Assembly: GCA_938030915.1 (NCBI GenBank)
Contig: CALHIO010000099.1
Location: forward strand, 1 to 6,813
Reading direction: 5' to 3'
DNA from: an uncultured Gemmatimonadota bacterium
GTDB taxonomy: Bacteria; Gemmatimonadota; Gemmatimonadetes; Longimicrobiales; Gaopeijiaceae
DNA length: 6,813 bases
Both the position numbers and the translations under genes were made by a program. Every line of letters begins with the position of its first letter. The first letter of the stretch is position 1. Below the pieces are notes generated by a model. It was not told the origin of the DNA. It searched no databases and saw only the letters and a list, made by a program, of their open reading frames with translations. Shown one piece after another: positions 1-5,743 of the stretch.

Positions 1-224
1 CGTATCACGTCCTCGCCAGCGAAGTTGCGTCGGGCGATCTGAGTGACGGCCTGCAGGTCACGAACACGCTGCTCGCGGGCGGCGCGTTCACGGTCAACAT
101 CAGCGGCAGTGATGTGACCATCACGGATGGAGCGGGCAACACGGTGAACGTGATCATCACCGACGTCCCGGCCTCCAACGGCATCATCCACGTCATCGAC
201 GCGGTGCTGATTCCGACCCCGTAG
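1..224 (+). CDS. Fasciclin (FAS1) domain protein, C-terminal fragment
   Basis: The frame starting at base 3 is open from the window edge to a TAG at 222-224, giving 73 residues; the start lies outside the window. The translated end carries a beta-rich stretch (TVNISGSDVTITDGAGNTV) followed by TDVPASNGIIHVIDAVLIP. This is the classical closing motif (H2 box) of FAS1 domains, with the N-G-x-I-H-x-I-D core. FAS1 proteins are usually secreted or surface-anchored and take part in adhesion or matrix contact. The number of FAS1 repeats, a signal peptide and any anchor cannot be seen because the N-terminal part is missing. The protein ends immediately after the domain, so there is no C-terminal sorting domain. 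A strong hairpin 33 bases downstream separates it from the next gene. The family call is secure; the biological role is not. Confidence 0.85.
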   Translation, partial: YHVLASEVASGDLSDGLQVTNTLLAGGAFTVNISGSDVTITDGAGNTVNVIITDVPASNGIIHVIDAVLIPTP

Positions 225-256
225 CTTTCATAGCCAAGCCACAGATCCAGGGGTCG

Positions 257-290
257 GCGGGTCCCGGGGTGTTCGCACCCCGGGGCCCGT
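257..290 (+). terminator. Probable intrinsic terminator after the fasciclin gene
   Basis: Bases 259-271 pair with 276-288 in a 13-bp stem (one G.U wobble, 262/285) around a TTCG tetraloop at 272-275. The stem extends by the pair 258/289 and the wobble 257/290. The stem is almost entirely G-C and very stable. It lacks a good T-tract: the following bases are TATCCGTTGT. Termination would therefore rest on the hairpin, possibly with Rho, or the hairpin may mainly protect the mRNA 3' end. A possible GTG at 269 for the next frame lies inside this stem, which argues against that start. Confidence 0.7.
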
Positions 291-412
291 TATCCGTTGT
301 GGGGGCCATCGTGGTCGGATCTGGGGACCGCTGGCCGCTGGCACCACGAGCGGGTACGTGCGAGCGGAAACTCGTCGAACGTCTTACCAGTAGTAGCAGG
401 TGCGAGACGACG

Positions 413-1081
413 ATGAGCGAATATCACCACATAAGTGCCCGAGATCGGAGACGCCAGGAGCGGTCGACCTGGCGCAACGGGCTCATTGTGTCCGTACTTC
501 TCCACCTCATCATCTTCCTGGCATGGAATGGGGATGTGATTCCCGACTCTCCGTTCGCCGCGGCGGGGCCCCGCGCCGGAGACAACCGGGCAGCGGCAGG
601 CTCGCTCCAGGCCCTGAACGTTCGGACTCCGCCCAGCCGGCCGATCATCCAGCCTCCAACGCCGCTCGCGGTAGAGGTCGAGGTCGAGCCCGTCGAATGG
701 GAAGATGAGGTCGAGTACGATCCGGCGTCGGTACTCGGTGAGAAGCCGGGTCTCGATGAGGGACCGGGTCTGGAGAATGGGACCGGAGAGGGTGACGGAG
801 GAAATGCGGAGGAGGGCTTCTACCGACTCCAGCCGGCGACCCCGCGTGGGATGATCATCCCGCCGACGAACCGGAGCCTTCGAGGTACGAAGGTCCAGGT
901 GTGGGTCTTCGTGGACGAGCGTGGGCGAGTCGTGGCGGACTCCACGCGATTGGACCCGCCGACCCGCGATCGCGGGTTCAACCGGCGTCTGATCGAGGAG
1001 GCAGCCGAATGGGTCTTCCGGCCCGCCGTTCAGGAGGGGAAGCCGGTCTCTTCATGGTTTCCGTACCGGATCACGATGTAG
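413..1081 (+). CDS. TonB-like energy-transducing protein (TonB C-terminal domain)
   Basis: The product has 222 residues when started at ATG 413. The frame is open further up to a GTG at 269, but that codon sits in the terminator hairpin, and the ATG places the membrane helix at the usual N-terminal position. The layout is TonB-like: a basic cytoplasmic start (residues 9-21), one membrane helix at about 22-38, a long periplasmic linker, and a TonB C-terminal domain at about 155-222 (GTKVQVWVFVDERGRV ... EEAAEWVFRPA ... PVSSWFPYRI). The helix contains S27-x3-H31, matching the SxxxH motif by which TonB couples to ExbB/ExbD. The linker is unusual: a short Pro-rich part (residues 72-83), then a very acidic run (VEVEVEPVEWEDEVEYD) and a Gly/Glu-rich stretch. 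TonB usually has Pro-Lys/Pro-Glu repeats there. Family knowledge suggests it transmits proton-motive force to outer-membrane receptors. No exbB, exbD or receptor gene is adjacent, so its partner is unknown. No strong Shine-Dalgarno site is visible; GCAGG lies 12 nt upstream. Confidence 0.82.
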   Translation: MSEYHHISARDRRRQERSTWRNGLIVSVLLHLIIFLAWNGDVIPDSPFAAAGPRAGDNRAAAGSLQALNVRTPPSRPIIQPPTPLAVEVEVEPVEWEDEVEYDPASVLGEKPGLDEGPGLENGTGEGDGGNAEEGFYRLQPATPRGMIIPPTNRSLRGTKVQVWVFVDERGRVVADSTRLDPPTRDRGFNRRLIEEAAEWVFRPAVQEGKPVSSWFPYRITM

Positions 1082-1180
1082 GTATGGGCGAAGTCCCGAG
1101 CTGTTGACGGAACCATACGAGTCCCTTGCACCTTGGGCTGATGACGGCCCCGGGATTGGCCCGGGTCCTCGCCATCCGAA

Positions 1181-1187
1181 GGGAGGT
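1181..1187 (+). promoter_or_regulatory. Ribosome binding site deciding the DoxX-like start
   Basis: GGGAGGT lies 3-4 nt before ATG 1191. It is the clearest Shine-Dalgarno match in the left half of the window. It favours ATG 1191 over the upstream in-frame TTG at 1104, which would add 29 Pro/Gly-rich residues with no family resemblance. Confidence 0.7.
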
Positions 1188-1190
1188 CCT

Positions 1191-1562
1191 ATGGACGCGT
1201 TACCGAAGGTCGGACGGTTTCTGTACGCGATTCCCATGGCAGGCTTCGGTGCCCTGCATTTCATAATGGGCGAAGCGATGGCCGGAATGGTGCCGATCCC
1301 GGGTGGGGTGATCTGGGTCTACATCACCGGTGTCGCGCTCCTGGCCGCCGCTACGTCGATCATTGTAGGCAGGCATGCCGTCCTCGCGACGCGTCTGCTC
1401 GGCCTGATGCTCCTGACCTTCGCGATCTCGATCCATCTGATGGCGCTGGTGGGCGGCGACCAGGCTGCGATGTCCAACGTCCTCAAGGATACCGCGCTCG
1501 CCGGGGGTGCATTCATCCTCTCGGGTGTGCTGGCCGGTGAGGAAAACGCGGCCGAGAGCTGA
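1191..1562 (+). CDS. DoxX family small membrane protein
   Basis: A 123-residue, very hydrophobic protein with four predicted membrane helices at about 8-27, 40-59, 64-86 and 98-115, the usual size and topology of DoxX/DoxX-like proteins. Family-type features are the start KVGRFLYAIPMAGFGALHF, the MVP segment at the end of helix 1, the WVYITGVALL block in helix 2, the H82 in helix 3 (ISIHLMALVGG) and the final SNVLKDTALAGGAFILSG helix. The biochemical role of most DoxX-like proteins is unknown; some relate to quinol oxidase subunits or to redox-stress complexes. No partner gene is adjacent. It follows the TonB-like gene after 109 bases and is closed by its own hairpin, so it may be a single-gene unit or the end of a two-gene one. 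Family assignment is good; function is open. Confidence 0.8.
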   Translation: MDALPKVGRFLYAIPMAGFGALHFIMGEAMAGMVPIPGGVIWVYITGVALLAAATSIIVGRHAVLATRLLGLMLLTFAISIHLMALVGGDQAAMSNVLKDTALAGGAFILSGVLAGEENAAES

Positions 1563-1621
1563 CGATCCATCGACGCATAGGTCATACGCCCCCGTCGACC
1601 GGACGGGTCGTGCAACGAACG

Positions 1622-1651
1622 GAGGCCGGCCACGTGGTGGCCGGCCTCTTT
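1622..1651 (+). terminator. Intrinsic terminator after the DoxX-like gene
   Basis: A perfect 12-bp stem (1622-1633 with 1637-1648, GAGGCCGGCCAC / GTGGCCGGCCTC) closes a 3-nt GTG loop and is followed directly by TTT (1649-1651). It starts 59 bases after the DoxX stop. The T-tract is short but correctly placed, and the next gene begins a new unit beyond it. Confidence 0.85.
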
Positions 1652-1667
1652 GCATCCGGAGTCGAGG

Positions 1668-1688
1668 TGCCGGTTTATCTTACCGGCA
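1668..1688 (+). promoter_or_regulatory. Inverted repeat upstream of the arsC-like gene, possible operator
   Basis: TGCCGGT (1668-1674) and ACCGGCA (1682-1688) form a perfect 7-bp inverted repeat around the 7-base spacer TTATCTT. It lies 27 bases before the ATG and 16 bases after the preceding terminator. The spacer holds the most A/T-rich bases of the region, and TATCTT (1676-1681) is a partial match to a -10 box. No convincing -35 box lies 16-18 bases upstream. A dyad over a candidate -10 is typical of a repressor operator, but an mRNA hairpin in the leader is equally possible. It does not resemble the known ArsR operator pattern, and no regulator gene is adjacent. Confidence 0.35.
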
Positions 1689-1715
1689 GAGTTCATACCT
1701 GCACCCGGGGGATCG

Positions 1716-2324
1716 ATGGCGAACGGGACGACGGTCGATGTGACGTTCGGCGACGGGATGCCTCATGCAGACGAGATGGGTGAGGTCGCTCGTTCGCTCG
1801 GGATCGACGTCGTCGCCCTCGAGGGCGGCGATGTGCAGACGGTGGTCGGGGACGTATCGCTGCCCGCGGACGGCCCGAGATGGATGGTTGAGGCGGCTGT
1901 GCTTCGGGCCCTCGGACCGAAGCACGTTCTATTCTTGTGCGTCGCCAACTCCGCCCGGAGCCAGATGGCCGAGGGACTGGCTCGATCCCTCGCACCGGCG
2001 GGTGTCACGATCTCTTCGGCAGGATCGGAGCCCACACGCGTTCGTCCCCAGGCGATCGAGGCACTCTCGGAGGTGGGCCTCGACATCTCCGGGCACGCCT
2101 CGAACGGGATGGACGATATTCAGGGCCAGGTCGATGCCGTCATCACCCTCTGCGCCGAGGAGGTCTGCCCCGTGTGGCTGGACCGGGCTTGGCGACTCCA
2201 TTGGGGGCTGCCCGATCCGGCCGGTGCGGGACGTACGCCGGAGGAAGAGATGGAGGCGTTCCGTTCGGTCCGCGACGAGCTCATGCGTCGACTGACCGTG
2301 CTGTTTCTCGGTGTGTCCGAGTAG
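1716..2324 (+). CDS. arsC: ArsC-like arsenate reductase / low-molecular-weight phosphatase family protein with N-terminal extension
   Basis: A 202-residue protein. ATG 1716 is chosen because the frame above it runs into the terminator; a GGGGGA stretch lies a few bases upstream. Residues about 70-195 are the family domain. They contain the phosphate-binding loop C75-VANSA-R81 (CX5R), SAGSEPTRV, a TLC...C segment with C146 and C151, and HWGLPDPAG (162-170) with the DPA that supplies the general acid Asp. The domain closes with FRSVRDELMRRL. ArsC enzymes of this fold reduce arsenate to arsenite using three cysteines in series; C75, C146 and C151 are the obvious candidates. Only four residues separate C146 and C151, fewer than the six I recall for S. 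aureus ArsC. Residues 1-68 form an extension absent from ordinary 130-140 residue ArsC proteins, and I do not recognise it. There is no arsR or arsenite efflux gene in the window. A protein phosphatase role is an alternative. It is probably the first gene of the downstream cluster. Confidence 0.8.
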   Translation: MANGTTVDVTFGDGMPHADEMGEVARSLGIDVVALEGGDVQTVVGDVSLPADGPRWMVEAAVLRALGPKHVLFLCVANSARSQMAEGLARSLAPAGVTISSAGSEPTRVRPQAIEALSEVGLDISGHASNGMDDIQGQVDAVITLCAEEVCPVWLDRAWRLHWGLPDPAGAGRTPEEEMEAFRSVRDELMRRLTVLFLGVSE

Positions 2325-2334
2325 GTTACTCGGA
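2316..2334 (+). promoter_or_regulatory. Hairpin across the arsC stop and porX start
   Basis: TCCGAGTA (2316-2323) and TACTCGGA (2327-2334) form a perfect 8-bp stem with a 3-nt GGT loop. Wobble pairs 2315/2335 and 2314/2336 could extend it over the whole ATG. The arsC stop TAG (2322-2324) lies in the left arm and loop, and the first base of the proposed porX ATG (2334) is the last base of the right arm. Such a structure could hide the porX start until a ribosome finishing arsC opens it, giving translational coupling. It has no T-tract, so it is not a standard terminator. The pairing is seen directly; the role is inferred. Confidence 0.5.
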
Positions 2335-3908
2335 TGACGCAGTCCGCCCGCGCGATGAAACGCATCCTCTGGGTCGATGACGAGATCGATCTGCTGAAGC
2401 CGCATCTGCTCTTTCTGCAGGCGCGGAACTATCACGTCGATGCCATTTCGAACGGCGATGACGCGCTCGCACTGATGCGTGAAGGGCCCTACGACCTCGT
2501 GCTCCTGGACGAGCAGATGCCCGGCCGAAGCGGCCTCGAGGTGTTGCAGATCATGCGCCGGGAAGCGCCACATCAGCGCGTGGTGATGGTCACCAAGTCC
2601 GAGGAAGACCACACCATGACCGAAGCGATCGGTCGCCGAGTGGATGATTACCTCGTGAAGCCCACGTCGCCTCGGCAGGTGTTGAGCGTCGTCACCCGGA
2701 TCCTCGAGGGATCATCGATCCGTCAGGCTCGTGCTGCGCAGGATTTCGCCGCGCGCTTCGGCCCTCTGTCGACGAATGCGCAGCAGGCACAGAGCGCCGA
2801 CGAGTTCGCGTCGGTGTACACGGAACTGGTGGACTGGCAGCTAAGGCTGGGCGAGGCGGGTGAGGACGGACTTCTCGATACGGTCGCCTCGCTCGTCACG
2901 TCGCTCCGCAGGGACTTTGGCGAGTGGGTCATACGCAAATACCCGAGCTGGATGCAGGACGCCCCTGATCGCCCGCGGCTGTCGGTGGACCTGGTTCGTG
3001 AGTTTCTGGTGCCCCGACTCTCGTCCGATCCGGTCTATTTCGTGGTGCTGGACTGCATGCGACTCGACCAGTGGCGAGCCATCGCTCCACTGCTCGCCGA
3101 GTTCTTCGAGATCGAGGAAACGGTTCACTACTCGATCCTGCCGACAGCGACGCCGTACGCCCGTAACGCGATCTTTTCCGGACAGTACCCCGACGAGATC
3201 GCACGAGCCCATCCGGGCTGGTGGGACGCCTCGGACGATGAGGGCAGCCTGAACGCGTTCGAGGACGAGCTCCTCGTGGAGCAGCTCAAGCGTCTCACAG
3301 GGCGTGACGTGCCCGTACACTACGAGAAGATCTTCTCGGACCGGCAGCGCGAGCAGGTGCGTGGTCGCGTCAACTCCGCGCTGAAGACCCCCGGGTCCGT
3401 GATCGCGCTGGTGTTCAACTTCGTGGATCTCATGACGCATGGGCGTTCCGAGTCGCCGATTCTCATGGAGGTAGCCCGGGACGAGGCCGCACTGCGAGAC
3501 CTCACGCGTGCCTGGTTCGAGCGGTCCACGGCCTTCGACATTCTCAGGGAGGCCGCGCGGCGAGGCCACGAAGTGATCCTCACCACGGACCACGGCTCGA
3601 TCCTCTGCCAGCACCCCTCGACGGTTTTCGCGCGCAAGGACGCGACCAGCAACCTGCGCTACAAGTTTGGCCAGGATCTTCGAGCCGAGCAGAAACACAC
3701 GGCCTACATGACGCGTGATCAGGGCCACCTGCGTCTTCCGGCTGGTCGCCTCGGGATGAGTTACCTGATCGCGCTCGAGGACTACTTCTTCGTCTATCCG
3801 ACGAAGCTTCGGGAGTATCAGGCGCGGTACAGGAACTCGTTCCTCCACGGGGGCATCAGTCCTGAGGAGATGATCGTACCGGTCGCGAGTCTCAAGCCGC
3901 GTCCGTAG
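2334..3908 (+). CDS. porX: PorX-like bifunctional response regulator / alkaline phosphatase family protein
   Basis: A 524-residue fusion of the PorX type, matching the family's roughly 520-residue length. Residues 10-123 are a CheY-like receiver: acidic pair D15/D16, phospho-acceptor D59 in VLLDEQMPG, T87 and K109 (LVKP). Residues about 125-225 are mostly helical, matching PorX's three-helix linker. Residues about 230-524 form a PglZ/alkaline-phosphatase-superfamily domain: VVLDCMRLDQW (D240, D245), ILPTATPYARNAIFSG with candidate nucleophile T271, FVDLMTHGR (D365, H369), TTDHGS (D419, H420) and FLHGGISPEEM (H505). All expected metal-site and receiver residues are present, so it looks active. 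In Bacteroidota, PorX partners the sensor kinase PorY in controlling type IX secretion and is reported to hydrolyse oligonucleotides, including cyclic ones. No kinase, sigma factor or secretion gene is in this window. The gene lies 9 nt after arsC and 8 nt before the ABC exporter. ATG 2334 has no good ribosome site; an in-frame ATG at 2355 (residue 8, MKRILWVDDE) is an equally plausible start. Confidence 0.9.
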   Translation: MTQSARAMKRILWVDDEIDLLKPHLLFLQARNYHVDAISNGDDALALMREGPYDLVLLDEQMPGRSGLEVLQIMRREAPHQRVVMVTKSEEDHTMTEAIGRRVDDYLVKPTSPRQVLSVVTRILEGSSIRQARAAQDFAARFGPLSTNAQQAQSADEFASVYTELVDWQLRLGEAGEDGLLDTVASLVTSLRRDFGEWVIRKYPSWMQDAPDRPRLSVDLVREFLVPRLSSDPVYFVVLDCMRLDQWRAIAPLLAEFFEIEETVHYSILPTATPYARNAIFSGQYPDEIARAHPGWWDASDDEGSLNAFEDELLVEQLKRLTGRDVPVHYEKIFSDRQREQVRGRVNSALKTPGSVIALVFNFVDLMTHGRSESPILMEVARDEAALRDLTRAWFERSTAFDILREAARRGHEVILTTDHGSILCQHPSTVFARKDATSNLRYKFGQDLRAEQKHTAYMTRDQGHLRLPAGRLGMSYLIALEDYFFVYPTKLREYQARYRNSFLHGGISPEEMIVPVASLKPRP

Positions 3909-3916
3909 GTCGATCC

Positions 3917-5743
3917 GTGTCTCTCTACCCGCGCCTCGTCGGGTTCGTCCGACCGCACGCTGCTCCGATTCTCGTCGCGATCGTCGCGGCCGCGATCTAC
4001 GCGGTGCTCGACGCGACGACCTATGTGCTCCTGATCCCGTTCGTGGATGCGCTTTTCGTGAGTGGCGGGGCGCCGCTGGCCACCAGTGACAACGGTGTGC
4101 AGCGGCTGCTCGACGCGACGGTGTACACGTGGGTCGATCTGACGGGTGATCCTCTGGTGGCGATCGGCCGGATCATCGTGCTGATCCTGGTCGTATTCCT
4201 GATCAAGAATGTCTTCGCCTTCGCACGAGTCTACCTGCTGGCCAGAGCTGAGCAGGGCGTGAACCGGGACCTGCGTGATACGGTCTACGATCATCTGCTC
4301 GACCTGGATCTGGGCTTCTTCGGTCGCACGCGCACCGGGCAAATCGTCAGCCGACTGACGACAGAGATCGAGCAGTTCCGGATGTTGGTGACGCGTGAGG
4401 TGTCCCGGCTCGTCACGGCCGTCTTCGAATTCCTTGGCGCGCTCGCGTTCATGCTCCTCATTTCCTGGAAGCTCACGCTCGCCGCGTTCGTGGTCATCCC
4501 GGTCGCGATGGGCATCTGGGGCCCCCTCGTGAACGTGCTTCGTCGTCGAGACCGACGGGTCCTGCATCTTGGAGGCGAAGTCAACGCTCATGTCGTAGAG
4601 ACGTTGGCGGGGATTCGCCTGGTCAAGTCGTCCTCGGCGGAAGAGCGTGAGCGCACCCGATTCCATGGACTCACGGCGGACTACTTCCGCCAGTTCATGC
4701 GAGCCGAGGTCGCCCGTTCCATGGCCCAGCCCATGACCGAGATGCTGGCCGCCGCGGGCACGGGCGTGATCCTCTGGTACGGCGCCCGTCTGGTGGTCGG
4801 CGCCGATATCACGGGTGCTCAATTCGTCGGCTTCCTCGGCCTTTCCCTCAAGTTGTACGCTCCGGTGAAGAACGTGGCCAAGTTCCCGGCGATGGCGCAG
4901 CCGGGACTCGTCGCAGCCGAACGGGTCTTCGAGTTCCTCGATGCGAAGGTCGAGATCACGAATCGGCCGGACGCCGTCGCGATCGAAACCTTCGAGCGAG
5001 AAATCACCTACGAGGACGTATCCTTCGCCTATCGCGACGGGGACTCCGTCCTTCAGAATGTCTCGTTCAGCGTACCCCGTGGCAGTGTTCTGGCTCTCGT
5101 GGGACCGAGCGGTGCGGGCAAGAGCACGGTGGTCGATCTGCTCAGCCGCTTCTATGACGTGAGTGGAGGCCGGATCTCGGTCGACGGGGCCGACATCCGT
5201 GACATCCGCACGGCCGATCTCCGCGCACTCATGGGGATCGTGTCTCAGGAGACCGTCCTCTTTCACGACTCGGTGCGGGCGAACATCGCGTACGGCCGGC
5301 CCGACGCCACGCCCGATCAGGTCGAAACGGCCGCGCGTGCGGCGAATGCCCACGACTTCATCGTCGGTATGCCTGAGGGCTACGACACGGTCGTGGGTGA
5401 GCGTGGCGTCGAGCTCTCCGGAGGTCAGCGCCAGCGAATCGCGATCGCCCGGGCGATCCTGCGAGACCCCCCGATCCTGATCTTCGACGAGGCGACGAGC
5501 GCGCTCGACACGGAGTCCGAACGTTTGATTCAGGATGCGATCGAGCGCCTCCTCGAGGGGCGGACCGTGTTCGTGGTCGCCCACCGCCTCTCCACGGTCC
5601 AGCGAGCGGATCAGATCCTGGTGCTGGAGGGGGGCCGCATTGTGGAGCGGGGAGACCACCGGACCCTCCTCGCGCAGGCCGGTCGGTACAAGCGTCTTCA
5701 CGACCTGCAGTTCGAAACGGCGCCAGCAATCACGGCACCATGA
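3917..5743 (+). CDS. MsbA-type ABC exporter (fused membrane and ATPase domains)
   Basis: A 608-residue half-transporter expected to work as a homodimer in the inner membrane. Six helices can be placed at about 16-40, 81-103, 166-184, 186-206, 273-294 and 300-316. The ATPase domain from about 362 has every key motif: Walker A GPSGAGKST (396-404), Q-loop Q444, signature LSGGQ (500-504), Walker B ILIFDE (520-525), D-loop SALD (528-531) and switch H556. It is thus complete and presumably active. The start is GTG 3917, 8 nt after the porX stop, with TAGGT just upstream; the next in-frame Met codon lies far into the protein. The length and the helix before the ATPase (AKFPAMAQPGLVAAERVFEFLD) match the lipid A flippase MsbA and its relatives. 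The overlapping acyltransferase gene supports a lipid A or related lipid as substrate, but sequence alone cannot exclude a glycolipid, peptide or drug substrate. Confidence 0.9.
   Translation: MSLYPRLVGFVRPHAAPILVAIVAAAIYAVLDATTYVLLIPFVDALFVSGGAPLATSDNGVQRLLDATVYTWVDLTGDPLVAIGRIIVLILVVFLIKNVFAFARVYLLARAEQGVNRDLRDTVYDHLLDLDLGFFGRTRTGQIVSRLTTEIEQFRMLVTREVSRLVTAVFEFLGALAFMLLISWKLTLAAFVVIPVAMGIWGPLVNVLRRRDRRVLHLGGEVNAHVVETLAGIRLVKSSSAEERERTRFHGLTADYFRQFMRAEVARSMAQPMTEMLAAAGTGVILWYGARLVVGADITGAQFVGFLGLSLKLYAPVKNVAKFPAMAQPGLVAAERVFEFLDAKVEITNRPDAVAIETFEREITYEDVSFAYRDGDSVLQNVSFSVPRGSVLALVGPSGAGKSTVVDLLSRFYDVSGGRISVDGADIRDIRTADLRALMGIVSQETVLFHDSVRANIAYGRPDATPDQVETAARAANAHDFIVGMPEGYDTVVGERGVELSGGQRQRIAIARAILRDPPILIFDEATSALDTESERLIQDAIERLLEGRTVFVVAHRLSTVQRADQILVLEGGRIVERGDHRTLLAQAGRYKRLHDLQFETAPAITAP

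Noticed and set aside
269..412. N-terminal extension of the TonB-like protein from GTG 269
   Set aside because: The GTG lies inside the terminator hairpin, and the extra 48 residues would put the membrane helix far from the N-terminus.
1104..1132. Possible promoter before the DoxX-like gene: TTGACG at 1104-1109 resembles a -35 box
   Set aside because: No acceptable -10 box lies 16-18 bases downstream (the bases there are around TTGCACC), so only half of a promoter is visible.
1149..1165. CCCGGG-ATTGG-CCCGGG inverted repeat in the leader of the DoxX-like gene
   Set aside because: Short 6-bp stem without a T-tract, easily arising by chance at this GC content; no regulatory reading can be supported.
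2841..3848. A 335-codon minus-strand open frame inside porX
   Set aside because: Low-complexity charged translation with no motif; the plus-strand frame encodes complete receiver and phosphatase domains.
3818..5701. A 627-codon open frame on the minus strand, antisense to the ABC exporter
   Set aside because: It is a shadow of the exporter frame in GC-rich DNA: the product is full of Asp, Arg, His and Glu with no domain or membrane segment, while the forward frame has a complete set of ABC motifs.
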